Shown: positions 11,995 through 22,915, numbered from the stretch's first letter. The stretch: 64,000 nucleotides of DNA from Cyanophora paradoxa (GCA_004431415.1 QPMI01000444.1:1-64000), one strand, 5' to 3'. The notes: generated from the sequence alone by a model not told the origin. Numbers and translations are program-made.

Positions 11995-14900
11995 ATGATG
12001 TTGCTCGTTGCATTCGCTCATCTTGCATCGGGAGCCTCGACGCTCTACGCCCTGCGGACCTCGGGCTCGCTGCGCTTCGACGTGAGTACGCTTAGGCTCG
12101 CGGGACGCGCCCCCGCAGACGCCGTGCCCGCAGATCACGTTCGCGCCGCATCCAGATGTGACGCGCTTCTCGATTTACCCCGTTGCGCCTCCCTCCCTCG
12201 CCAGCAAACGCGGGCTCCGAACTAATCCGAGCCGGCGCCTCGAGCCCCGAGGCCCGGGGCGCGCGCCTGGGGCTGACCGGGGCCCCCGCAGCGATACGTC
12301 GGCGCGTGGCCCGAAGGGAGCGTGCGGGGCGACCCCGCCATCGTGCGCCGCGCCCGGTGCGAGCGGCCTTCAGACCTGACCCAGCGAGGCTCCGCGCAGG
12401 CTTCGTTCTACGCGCTGACGGTCGCCGGCGTGCCGGGCGGGAGCGGGCGCAAGACCTTCCAGCTCGATAACATGCCCGTGCGGCCCCGGCCCGGCGCGGC
12501 CCCGCCACGCGCGCCCCGGCAGACGACCCTCACCGGCAGATCGGGCTCTACAACTTCTCGGCGAGCGACGCCCGCATTTCATTCCTCGCGGGGCCCCAAA
12601 TCGTCCTCTGGACCCGTGCTTGATCCCCGCCCGCTCCGCTTCGGCTCTCCGCTGCGGCCTGATCGCGCGGGCAGCGGAGGACTGCGCCGCGACGCGGCTC
12701 CCCTGCACGAGCGCGGGCGTCACGTACCCCTCCGGCGCCGCGATCTCCGAGCCGCCGGAGAACGGCGTCGCCATCTGTAAGTCGCTCTCCCCCCTCCTCC
12801 CCCTTCGGGTCTGAGCGCTCGGGCGGGCAGCGCTGCAGGCGACGCGGCAGGGGCCCAACTCGCAGACGGTCCTCCAGCCGGCCCTCGCCTCGGGCTCGGG
12901 AACCACGAGCACCGGCGGCGGCAGCAGCAACCCGGGCCCGCCCGGCTCCATCCGGGGCGACCTGCTGGTGCGCGCGAGCCCGCCGGCGAGCGCCGACCGC
13001 GGCCGGCGGCGCCTAAAACGGGGCGGGGCGGGGCCAGCCGGTGGCGGTGGGGGCCGGCCTCGGCGGCCTCGCGGTCCTCATCGCCGCCATCATCCTCGCG
13101 TGGCGCGCCCCGCCGGCTCTCCCGCCCCGCCGGCCCGCCGGCCCGCCCCGGCCGACGCGGCGGGGCGGGGCGGGGCGCAGGGTCCTGCTGCGCCGCTCCA
13201 GGAGGGCACGCGCCACAGCCCCCGACGACCCCCGTCCGCCCCGCCGGCCCCTTGAGCGCCGCCTCGCCCCTCACGCCCCGGCCGCTGCAGCGGGGCCCAA
13301 GCCGGTGGACCGCCACCTCGACAGCTGTGCGGTCCCGTACCCCCCTCTCCTCCGTCCCGGCCCCCCCGACGCGCGCGGCAGCGGCGCCCAACCCCGGTGC
13401 CTTCATGGCGATGCACCCCGCCTCGTCCCTGCCCCTCTCCGCCCTCGCCGAGCGCTCCGGCTTCCCCAGGCGGGCGTACCGCCCTCCCGTCCGCCCGGCG
13501 CCGGCCCCTGAGCGGCCAGCAGCTCGGTCTGCGTGGCGTGTGGCGGGGGCGGGGGCCCCCTCCCACCCGACGAGAACGCCGAGAGCGCCGCCTGCGCCGC
13601 CTGCCGCGTACCCCTCGCCGTCCAGAGGCGCTTCTACCCCCTCGCCCGCGTCGGCGGCGGCGAGTTCGGCACAGTCTTCGTCCGTGACCCCGCTCCGCGC
13701 CGCGATGTGCCGCGTACCCCCGCCTTCACTGATTTCGCGTACCCGGCAGCTCGCGGTCGACCTGCACTCCCCGTCGAGCAAGCGCTGCCTCGTGAAGAAG
13801 GTGGGAGAAGAGAGATTGTCCCCCGCCCCTCCGCATCCGGTTCGAATCCGCGCGGGGACAGTTTTCGTACTTCAGCCGGAACAGCAACGACCACCTCATC
13901 GCCAAGGCCGCCGAGCTGTTCCTCGAGGAGGCGAGCCGAATCGCTGTACCCCGGGCTCTTTTGTTCCCCCAGCTCACGGGTACCCCCTCAGGGCCGCGTG
14001 CTGGAGCAGCTCGCCCACCCGCGCATCCCGAAGCTCCTCGGCTCCTTCCAGTGGCGGGTTCGAATCCCCGAATGTGCCCTTGCTCCCCGCCCGCGGCTCG
14101 GCCGACGCGTTTCCCTCCTTCGACTACCCAGGGAGACCTTTTCCACGTGATGGATTTCGTGCGCGCGACCTTCGAAGTCGCTGTTTTTTGGGCCCTCCAG
14201 CGAGCCGCGCCGGCAGGTGCCCGGGCGGGACCTGCAGCGGGCCTTGCGCGAGTCCTCGGGACCCTTCCCCGAGGCCGAGGTGCTCTACCCCCTCCTCTCT
14301 TGCCCCCCCCCCGGTCGAGCGGGAACGGGGGTACAGGTGCTGCGGCTCCTGGACGACCTGCTGGGGGCCCTCGAGTACGTCCACGCCACTCGCGTCCTGC
14401 ACCGCGACGTGCGCTCTTGTGCTGTACCCCCCCTCCAGATTCCCCCACCCCTTTCGCTGATCCCGTGCACGTGACCGGCAGGTCAAGCCCTCGAACATCA
14501 TCGCTGGGGACGACGGTGCGAGGCCGTACCCCCGCGAGCCATCCCCGTACCCCTTCCTCGACCGGCCCGGCAGGGTACTACTACCTGGTGGACTTCGGCC
14601 TCTCGGCGACCGTTCGCCCGGACTGGCAGCAGGCGACTCAGATAGGGACGTACGCCTACGCCGACCCCGAGCAGGCGGGCGCCCCTGTACCCCCCACGGC
14701 TTCTCGCGCCTCTGATCGCGGCGGCGCGGAGCAGCGCCGGGGGTACCCGACGGAGTCGTCGGACCTGTTTAGTCTGGCGGCGACGTGCGTGGAGCTGCTC
14801 ACGCGCGCACTCCCGACGAGCGAGTACTTCGTCGACTGGCGACCCAGTGCGCCGCTCCGCGCCCCGTCCGCGCTAGCTAGCTGCGGCCGACGCCCGCCTC

Positions 14901-15380
14901 CGACGCGCGCGCAGCGGCGCAGCTGTCGATCGGGGCGCCTCTGGCGGGGGCCCTGGAGCGAATGCTGGCCCGGGCCCCCGCCGCCCGCTTTGAGTCGGCG
15001 GCCGCCGCCCGCCGCGCCCTCGCCCCCGCCCTCGAGCGCCTGGGCCCCCGCGCCCCGAACCCCAAGGCCCTTCTCGGGCCCCTCAGCTCCAACGCCGACT
15101 CCAGCTCCCAGGCGCGCACGCGTACCTCCACCCCCCACGCTCGCCGACGCCCTCGAAATTTGAATTAATATTTAAAACCTCGGACCGGCATGCGCAGGTG
15201 CTGGTGGAGGAGCTGAGCGGCGAGCTGGCCTTTCGGGCCGGCGGCGACCCCACGAGCTCGGCCCCCATCTACATCCTCCCGTCCGCCTCCGGATCCGCAC
15301 CCGGCGCGCCTGCGCCCCCTCGTGGCGCTGCCGAGGGGTGGGGGCCCGCGCCCGCGAAGGCCCGCCTCGCTCAATCATGA
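11995..15380 (+). CDS. Receptor-like membrane protein kinase (signal peptide, ectodomain, one membrane helix, kinase domain)
   Basis: The start ATG (11995, or 11998) opens a signal peptide, MMLLVAFAHLASG; exon 1 ends at 12081 with donor GTGAGT. Ectodomain exons follow (ITFAPHPDVTRFSIYP, YALTVAGVPGG, IGLYNFSASDARISF, and a Cys-containing piece EDCAATRLPC), then a Ser/Gly-rich linker at 12.85-12.97 kb. A membrane helix, VGAGLGGLAVLIAAIILAW, lies near 13.05-13.11 kb. The kinase keeps the Gly loop (VGGGEFGTVF), CLVKK as a likely ATP lysine, HRD joined to VKPSNII across an intron, VDFGLSA, GTYAYADPEQ in place of APE, and SSDLFSLAATCVELL. The tail VLVEELSGELAFR ends at the TGA at 15378-15380. It looks catalytically competent. 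Substrate specificity cannot be assigned and the ectodomain matches no family I can name. Exon edges are approximate. Confidence 0.8.
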
Positions 15381-15884
15381 GCGCGTGTCCTTCTAGATCT
15401 ATATATGGCCAATTCGAATTCGAATTCGAGGCGTGAGGTTGCCTATGGTACCGGTTGGGCCGAATTGACCCGTACGCGAATTCGAACCTTGAGCGGCCAT
15501 CGCTTCGTCCCCGCGGCGCCATCCATTCGACATTAAGCTTTCAGCCGCAGCTAGCATTGCGCCGCGGCTGGATCGGCGACTCTCTGTTCGAATATCAAAT
15601 AGTACACACTCTACACGACATCTACGCCTACCGACGCGCGCCAGGCGGAAAGGGCCTACGAGCTCCTGCTCATCCCAAGGCCCCCCCTAACCAGTTGCTG
15701 CCGCCGCGCTCCGCTGGAACCGCGGCGCCGGGCGCCGCGCTCCGCGCCCGGATAGCCGCACTCAAGGTCGATGCCGAACTCCAGGTAGCGCGTACCCCCG
15801 ACTGGCGGGGGGGGGGAGAGAGAAAGGCAGCGACGTCAGGGCAGGAAGGTGGGAGCGGTCCGGGGGCGGCGGGGCGGGGGCGGC
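15381..15884. other. Mostly unassigned interval, palindrome-rich at its left
   Basis: 15400-15500 holds clustered short palindromes (AGATCT, stacked AATTCGAATTCGAATTC, TTCGAA). 15640-15790 may hold a coding piece on the minus strand (YLEFGIDLECGYPGAE), linked to the exon-like block to its right. Nothing else is recognisable. Confidence 0.4.
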
Positions 15885-15888
15885 GGAC

Positions 15889-15966
15889 TCTTGGTGAGCT
15901 CGGGGTCCTCCAGGGCCGCCACCAGCGTCGAGGCGTTCGCCGAGAGCCCGTGGATCAGCCGCGCGC
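15889..15966 (-). CDS. Isolated exon-like segment, minus strand, function unknown
   Basis: An open 78-nt block (RLIHGLSANASTLVAALEDP in part) is bounded by a good acceptor (GGGCTGCAG) and a GTCCGCC donor of the style used in nearby genes. A following block at about 15640-15800 is preceded by a C-rich tract and GCCAG. This could be part of a small minus-strand gene or a gene remnant. I found no start, no family and no stop that settles it. Confidence 0.25.
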
Positions 15967-16237
15967 CTGCAGCCCAGAGGCTTCAGCCGGTGGCGCGGCG
16001 CGGCGCGGCGGGGAGGGCGAGACGGGAGAGGCGCACTGTAGTACCTGGGGCGAAGGAGGGGGGGGAGGGCATACGTGTAGTGTGTGCTGTACATGTACCC
16101 ATAGACGCGTGTCACAGGCCGTGTTTGTTCAATTGCATTGCGCCGCTATCGAGAGCCCGCGCGGCGACGTTTTGGCGGCGGACGGGACGCTCGGAAGACA
16201 GCGCTAGCCAGCGGGCAGCGCAAAGAGCAAGCGCGCG

Positions 16238-17384
16238 ATGGCGGAGACGGATCCGATGTACATCCCCGTGGACCTGGGGAACATGGTGTCGGCGGCCATC
16301 CTGGGCGTCTCCGTCCTGTTCGACAGCTTATCCATCGGGGGCCAGTCGCGCGGACTAAGCTTCAAAGTGCGCTGTGGTGTTTGAGCGTGTTGCTCATCGC
16401 TGTGCCGACTCTTCTGGCTCGCTGGCTTACACGTGCACGCACTGCGCGGCACCGCGCAGAGCGGGACCCACTCAAGCGACAGCACCGACGAGCCAGTGAA
16501 GCCCGACGCGTCGCCCGGTCTTCATCTCAGCTCTAATGACGAGAGCGAAGCGCGTCCAACCCCCCCGCTTCGCAACAGCCGCGCGCGTGGCCTGACCTTT
16601 TGGCTCATCAGGCGTCATCGGGGACGCACACCCCAGTGCGCCTCCCATCTCGCAACCCGTCGTTCTTCGAGGTGCGCTCGTGGTTGAAAGCGCCGTACGG
16701 GCCCACCGACGCCCGCCCCGCCGCAGGAGGAGCACGGAGCGGAGCAGTCGGAGGCGAAGACGCCGGACCTCGAGCGGACCCGGCCCGGCACCGAGCCGGG
16801 CGCAGCCTCCCCGGTGCGGGCCACGCTCCGCACTCTTAGCCGCACAGGGACGCCGACTCATCGCGCGCAGGACGCGTACGCGGGCGACGAAGAGGGCGGC
16901 GCCGTGAAGGATTCCGCCGCGGACGGCGAGGCGCCGGCCGAGGTCGAGGGCGCCCCGCCTCCGCCAGCGGAGCCCGTCCCCGTTTGGGCGGCGGAAGCGG
17001 CCGGAGGGGGCCCTGTCGAGGGCGAGGCCGCGGCGGGCCCGTCCGCGCAGGGAGGCGCCCCGGATAGGGCGCTGCCGGGGTACGCGGAGGTGCCCGAGGG
17101 GGGCGGGGCGGGCCTCCTCGGGTCCCTCGTGGAGGCATCGATCGAGGCCGCGGTGAGCGCGCGGCGCGCCCCGCCCGCGCCCCCCGCGCGTCTGAATCGG
17201 GGTACAGGGATCGGGGCACTCGGCCGGGGCGGGGGCGGGGGCGGGGGCGGGGCGAGAGGAGAGCGGCCGGCTGGCGGCCTCGGCCTCGGCCTCAGCCTCG
17301 GAGTCGCATTTCTCCCTCGTCGTGGGCCCGCAGCTCCCTGCAGCGACGGCGTCCCACGCAGCAGCTGCGGCAGCCTCTTCACAC

Positions 17385-17416
<32 letters not shown>

Positions 17417-18171
17417 TTCGGACGGGGCGCCGGTGTACGGCGCCGCGTGGGAGGGCTCCGGCGGCGCCCGGCCGCACCTCGTCGAGCCGGCGGTCGCGGC
17501 GGCTGTGGCGGCTACTTCGGCGGGGAGCTCGGGAGGCTTTGAATTCGCAGGCTCGTCCGCGAGCGGCGCCCGCGCGCCGTCTGTCAACGGATCGGCGGCG
17601 GCAGCAGCAGAAGCAGCGGCGAATCGGGGCTATGAGGGTGCTCAAGCGGGGACGGCGGCGGCGGGGCGGGCGGGGGCGGGCCCGGCCTCGCCCCCGGCCT
17701 CGCCCCCGGGGGAGGCCTGGGACTCCGGGAGCGAGGCGGACTTCGACGCCGACGGCGGCGAGTTCAGCGGGCCCTCCGCCCCCTCCGCCCACATCGGCCG
17801 CGACCAGCTGCCCCTCTGGCGGCCCGTCCAGGAGCGCGAGGTCCGTACCCCCCTCTCCCCCCCCCTTCCCCGCTGAGGGCGGGCAGGTGGACCTGGACGC
17901 GATCCGGGCGGCGCTGGCGGCGGGGAGCCTCCCGACGGACTTCCGGGGCCCCTTCGCCTACTCGGGGCCGGCCCTCGCCCCGGGCCTCGAGCTCGCCGCC
18001 GTCGGCTTCGGGCTCCACCCCTGCGCCTGCGCCTGCGCCTGCCCCGCCGCCCCGGCCCCGGCCCCGGCCCCGGCCTCCGCCTCCGCCTCGGCCTTCGCCG
18101 CGGCCGAAGCGGAGGAGGCCGAGGACGCCGCCTTCGGGTCCCTCGCCGACGCCGACCTCCCCCTCCTCTGA
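16238..18171 (+). CDS. Orphan acidic, Ala/Gly/Pro-rich protein
   Basis: The start ATG at 16238 gives MAETDPMYIPVDLGNMV followed by a mildly hydrophobic stretch (SAAILGVSVLFDSLSIGG). Further exons: HTPVRLPSRNPSFFE (donor GTGCGC), then a Glu-rich block EEHGAEQSEAKTPDLER, then a long low-complexity region with Ala runs (about 17.37-17.43 kb), WDSGSEADFDADGGEFSG, and a last exon beginning VDLDAIRAALAAGSLPTDF. The last exon has repeated CA and PA dipeptides and ends in SLADADLPLL at the TGA 18169-18171. No domain is recognised. The ends look real because splice signals and frame agree. The compositional bias means homology would be hard to detect even if present. Confidence 0.55.
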
Positions 18172-18249
18172 TTCCAGCTTTTCCGACTTTTTTTAGCGAC
18201 TTTTTCGGATCCCGGCTCTCAGGCTTCGAGCCGGCGTGTAATTTGGACA

Positions 18250-18515
18250 CAGTCCTTTTTCTCATTTGCACAGGTTGTGCGCGCGTAGGAGCGCTCTGTT
18301 CAATCAGCCGCAGGACATTTCTTTTCAATCCCTAGGCCTTCGTGCCGCGTGCCGCTTAACTTAGTAAGCTTTTTCCGTAGCCCTATAGCTATGCGTTCGA
18401 AAATCGTCATATGCTCGATCTAGACGTCCTTTTTTCTTATTTGCACAGGTTGTGTGCGCGTGCAGCCGCTCGCTTCAATCAGCTTCAGGCCAGTTTTTTT
18501 CAATCCCCAGGTTTT
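18250..18515. repeat. Two imperfect ~85-bp direct repeats, ~178 bp apart
   Basis: Copy 1 lies at about 18253-18337 and copy 2 at about 18428-18515. Shared cores in order: TCCTTTTT, ATTTGCACAGGTTGTG, GCGCG, TTCAATCAG, CAGG, TTTTCAATCCC, AGG. They follow directly on the stop codon of the preceding gene. They could be duplicated gene-end sequence or remnants of an element. No target-site duplication or terminal inverted repeat was seen. Confidence 0.75.
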
Positions 18516-18878
18516 CGAATTCCTGCCTCTTTCCTCCTCATGATCAGCAGTTTCCCCCTTCCTTCAAGGGGCTTGTCCGTGTTTCAGAGTCCGACGATTG
18601 CCTCGCGCAGGAGTTCGATATTCGTAGTATTAATATTAGTGCAGTCACGGATACGGCGAAAGACGCGCTTCGCCCCCATTCAATGATTTTATGATCAGGC
18701 TCCTCTATCATGTTTAAACTAGCAGACCGCGCCCGGGCCTGTGCAAGTGCGGCAAGTGCGGGCCGCGCGCGGAGGTGCAAGGGGGGGTACTTGTACATAT
18801 TGCAGGGTACTTGGGGGGGGGGAGGGGGGAGGGGGGGCAGAAATCTAGAGGCAGGGCGGGCGGCCGGGGGAGGCGACC

Positions 18879-18970
18879 GGGGTGGCGAGGCGGCCGGGTG
18901 GGGCCCGGGGTGGCGAGGCGGGCGGTTGGGGTGCCGAGGCGGCCGGGTGGGGTGGCGAGGCGGGCGGCGG
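18879..18970. repeat. G-rich minisatellite, about 4 units of 19-25 bp
   Basis: Four degenerate copies of a GGGGTGGCGAGGCGGSCGG-like unit lie in tandem. The + strand is rich in G runs and could fold into G-quadruplexes. Confidence 0.75.
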
Positions 18971-19023
18971 CACCAGGCTGGCGGGCAGGCGAGGGCGGCG
19001 GGGGGCGGGGAAGCGGGAGGACA

Positions 19024-19503
19024 GACAGGTGGCGCCGGGCCCTGCGCATAGCCTGCACATACGCAGATCCGAGGCGTCAGCTCGCCCCGGACAGCGGCCG
19101 TGCGGGGGCGGGGCCCAGCGGTGGCGGTTGGGTGATCGAGATGCGCAGCAGCAGCCTGGCAGCGGCGGGGCGAACCTGTAGCCGACAAAGCTGAGGCAGC
19201 CGGCGGGGAAACCGGCGGAGCGACAGGTGGCCAGGCACTGCGCACAGCCTGCGCAGGGCCGAGGCGTCAGCTCGCGCCAGACAGCGGTGGCGGGGCCAAG
19301 CGGTGGCGGCAGGGTGAGGTGCGCAGCATTAGCGGCGCGGCGACCAGCGGCGGCGGCCGGGCGAGATGCACAGCAGCAGCGGCCGCGGCGGGGCGAACCT
19401 GGAGTCGACGAAGCTGAGGCAGCGGGCGGGGCGGCGGGCGGGGGGGCGGCGGAGCGGAGCTGCGCATAGCATACGCAGATCTACAGCCGCGGCCGAGGCG
19501 CGC
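19024..19503. repeat. Tandem duplication, period about 198 bp, about 2.3 copies
   Basis: Copy 1 begins GACAGGTGG at 19024 and copy 2 begins at 19222. Both contain in order GAGGCGTCAGCTCG, a GCGGTGGCGG block, a GATGCGCAGCAG or GATGCACAGCAG block, GCGGCGGGGCGAACCTG and AAGCTGAGGCAGC. A partial third copy starts around 19444 (GGAGCGGAGCTGCGCATAGC). No convincing open reading frame spans it. Confidence 0.75.
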
Positions 19504-20787
19504 ATGCGCGCTGGCTACTTGCTCACCGGCATGACAGCAAGTAGCTTGAACCGGAGTCCGTCAGAAACCGAGAGCGTATTCGTAGAGCGAGAGAGAACGC
19601 GGCGTCGCTGGCGCCTTCATCCTGCACGGTGCTTCGGGCAACACAAGTGCTGCACGGGCGCCCCCGGCCCGGCGCGGACGTGGTCACGGGCGCTTCGGCT
19701 GCTTGAAGTGCTTCCCGCATCATTGTGAACAAGGTTGCGAACCATTCGGAGAGATCAACATCGCTTGCTGTTATGCGCCATGGCGGCCAACGCTGTTGTA
19801 CACAGCAAGCGGCGTCCATTCCCCCCTGCTCCATTCCCCCCAAGCAGCGTACGGGTACTGCAACACGATAGACGCCAAACTCTCAGGAGCGCTTTTTTCC
19901 GGCGCCCGGTACAACAGGTACTTGAGGCGGTCTAGCGCGCCACACGCCGCTTCTCGAGCCCGGGCATGTATGACACAGTTTGTAGAGCGCATCGAGAGCA
20001 ATCAGGAGCACGTGGTCCGGCGCGTATAGCAATAGCAGGTGAGGCGCGACCTCGACATGTTTGCGCAGCCCCGCCCTTTCATTTTTTTCCGCCGCTCGCA
20101 GCGGCTACGATGCGATTACGCCTATACGAGAGTGCATGCAAAGAATCGCATCTTACAAAAATTGCTAACACAGAAAGTACGCCGCACCAACTCACCAGGG
20201 GAGCAAGGGAGGGGGTACCCCCCCTTGCAATTTAGATGCTCGATCGAGCTGCGCGCCGCGCCGGCGCCGGGCGCCGCATACGCTTGCATGCCGCATGCAG
20301 TGCTCCATTCATGAGTCACGAGCGCTAGTATTTTACGTACTATAGCTAGTGCTAGATGAGTACCTGCGCGCAAGCCGGCGCCAATTAAGCTTTGAAGATG
20401 AGCCGCTGAGCGCCCGGCCTGCGGCAACGCGTACGCGTATCCCCCAAGGCTTTCACCCCCCCCCACTTTCTCCCAGATCGCGCGCGCTCCCGCTCGCGCA
20501 GCCACTTGTACGTATACGCTCAATTCTTTGAAGCGCATTTCGACCCTGCGCATCTTCCGCCACGCGATGCCACTCGTAATCTCGTTCGGCGGCGGTCTCG
20601 AGCAGCTCTTAGGCTCGCACTTTTCTCCTGGTAGTATAGATCTAGAAGTCAAAAATCCGTACGTCCCGATCGCCTCGGACGGCCCATGGACGCCGGACGA
20701 CGAAAACCGGTTCACCAGAGCCCAAATCGAAACCGGAGACCACAGCAACGAATGTGCGCGGTCGTTGATTCTTAAGAACTCTCTGAG
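19504..20787. other. Intergenic interval with one unexplained open stretch
   Basis: Mostly no recognisable gene. A plus-strand open frame, 20528-20896, includes a protein-like segment near 20.64-20.74 kb (DLEVKNPYVPIASDGPWTPD). It has no family match I know and overlaps the start of the TPR-MYND gene in another frame. It could be an unrelated exon, a 5' untranslated exon or chance. Confidence 0.35.
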
Positions 20788-22808
20788 ATGGATTCTCACG
20801 TCCGCGCAGGGGAGAACTGGCCTTTGTTGCGAGTTTCCGCTCACGTTCAGAAGGCTCAGCAAATGTACATGTGGTTCTGGCGCCGGCGATCTGTAGAGCA
20901 CGGCTTCACGATGCTTATGCATATGCAAGCGCAGGGCAATCAAAGCCTGGGCTCGCCCGATCGGGTCGCCCGAGCGCATCGAACAGGCGCAACAGGCTCT
21001 GAAGATCTGCCCTTACAGCACGGAGGCTTTCTACCTTCTGGGAGTAGAGGCGAAGACTCGCGAGGTGCTCTTGCAAGCGCACCGCACGCCTTGAATCCCA
21101 TGCGCCTCGCTGACTCCGGATCCGCGCATGCGCAGGAGGCGCTGCGCTGGTTCGAGAAGGGCATTGAGGCGGGCCCTCTCGTCGTCGGCGCGGCTGAGTT
21201 TGAAGAGGCACGCCGGAAAGGGGACACCTGGAAGCGATTCGCGATGCGCACCTTTTACCGGGTCCGCCGCCCTTCTGTGACTCCCTAACTATCGCTATAT
21301 CTGAGCGGCATGCACGCGCAGTGCCTGTTCGGGGCGGCGAACGTGCTGCGCAAGATGGGGCGTTACGAGGAAGCGTACACAAGATACAAGGAGCTCCTTC
21401 AATTCGACTCGCACACGTCCGCTGCTCTCTCACCGAGGCCCGCCATGTGCCGCCGCGCCTGATCTTACGCATGCGCAGGTACGCCTGGACCACGTGGATC
21501 AACCCGTACCCCAGCCTCATCGAGTGCCTGCTGGGCCTCGGAAAGTGGGGCGAGGCGGCAGCGTACCTCTACTCCCTGGACCCCGAGATACTGGATCTCG
21601 CGTCGAAGCCGTCGACATACCTCACCTGGGCCTACACCCGCATCCTCGTCGCCCTCAAGGCGCGCCGCCAAAAGCCCATAAATTTCCTTTCTCCGCCCCT
21701 TTCTGAGCGGCGCTGCAGCTGGGGAGGGCCCCGGAGATCCCGGAGCAGCCCCCGGTGCTGCACATCCTGCTGACGACCTGGTGGGAGGGCGTCTGCCCTG
21801 CCTGCGCGGACACAAAGCCGCAGCCTCCCAGACGACAGGAGGTCGCCCGGGGCCACTCCTGCGAGACGGACCCCGTCCTCGCCCTCCTGCAGGGGAAACC
21901 CGTGCCCGCGGGGCGGGACCCCTCCACGCAGGGGCCCGTTTCGTCCGTCGCCGCCCGCAGCTACGTCCGCGAGTTCGGCAAGCACTGGCGCGGTGCGCGG
22001 CCCCGCATCCCGGCCTCTGCGCGGCCCGCGGCTTCTCTGACGCCAACTGCAGCGGAGCCGGAGGCGCTCGTCAAGCTGATCGAGATGGACAGGACCGTCC
22101 GGAGCCGCTGCGGGGGGTCGGGACCCCGCCGCGAGTGCCCCATTCAGGTCCGCTGCCGCTTACCGTGCCCCCTTCCCCTCCCCCTCCTCCCCTCCCCTCC
22201 CCTCCCCTCTTCCACCCCCTCCCCCCTCCCCCCCTCCTCCTCCCCCCCCCCCCCGCCCCTCCCCTCCCCCGCCCGGTCGCCGACTGATGCCGGGCGGCAG
22301 GTGATCAGGGACCTGGGGTGCCCTTGCTGCGGCTTCGGGGAGCACGCCGAGAAGAAGAAGGGCGCGAGCTCGAAGAAAGGGAAGCCCAAGACGGCGGCGG
22401 CGGCGGCGGGACCCTCGCGCCCCGCGCACGCGCGGCGCACGGCCGAGAACGAGCCCTCGAACACGCGCGCCTGCGACGCCTGCGGCAGCCTGGACGACGG
22501 CGCCGGCCTCCTGTTGTCCGCCCCCACGCACCCTAGGCCTTTGGTCCCTCCGCTGGTATTTACAGAGCGGCGGCAGGTGCTCCGCGTGCCGCCAGGCGCG
22601 CTACTGCGGCGCGGGGTGCCAGCGCGCGCACTGGCCCGCCCACAAGGTGCCCCTTCGAGCTCGGCTCCGAATCTCCCGCCCGCCCGCCCTCCCCGCCGAC
22701 GTCGCCACCCCGCGGCAGGCGGCGTGCAAGGCGGCCGCGCAGCGCGCCTCTGCGGCCGCGCGCGGCGACCCGGAGTCCGCTGACCTCGCAATGCACGACG
22801 TCGACTGA
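20788..22808 (+). CDS. TPR-repeat protein with C-terminal MYND zinc finger
   Basis: The proposed start is ATG 20788. Exon 1 ends ...QQMYM and joins in phase to AIKAWARPIGSPE across an intron with donor GTGGTT. TPR-like helices follow: QQALKICPYSTEAFYLLG, EALRWFEKGIEAGP, QCLFGAANVLRKMGRYEEAY, PSLIECLLGLGKWGEAAAYL. This order resembles the ST7-like/SEC-C-associated TPR proteins of plants and bacteria. A middle region reads HILLTTWWEGVCP, and a Lys-rich linker (AEKKKGASSKKGKPK) follows. The MYND finger is split by an intron: ACDACGSLDDG, then CSACRQARYCGAGCQRAHW. It keeps the C-x2-C / C-x2-C / C-x3-C / H / C spacing, the last Cys being in the final exon (ACKAAAQRAS). The stop is TGA 22806-22808. 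A role in protein-protein interaction or chromatin is inferred from the domains only. There is no SET domain. Confidence 0.78.
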
Positions 22809-22915
22809 CCCGGCCCTTCCGCGCCCCCCCCCCCCCCCCGACCTCCCTTCCCCTCTAATAGATGCAGTTCTGCAGTTCGATCTGCAGTTCGGGAACTCTG
22901 AAGCAGAGGCTAGTA
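22809..22915. other. Short tail-to-tail spacer
   Basis: Only 107 bp separate the two convergent stop codons. The spacer contains a C-run and a repeated CTGCAGTTC motif. Terminators or polyadenylation signals of both genes must overlap here. Confidence 0.6.

Noticed and set aside
13840-14070. GGTTCGAATCC-type motifs (also near 57280 and, on the minus strand, 8790) resembling a tRNA T-arm or B box
   Set aside because: No A box, anticodon arm or acceptor-stem pairing could be found around them, and they sit at exon or intron edges of protein genes, where CAG-GTTCGA acceptors or donors explain them.
18840-19500. Possible CRISPR-like or coding repeat array
   Set aside because: Units are degenerate tandem repeats without unique spacers, and the sequence is clearly eukaryotic nuclear DNA.
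20122-20979. A 285-codon minus-strand open frame overlapping the start of the TPR-MYND gene
   Set aside because: No domain, and the plus-strand exon with in-phase joins to TPR helices better explains the right part of the region.
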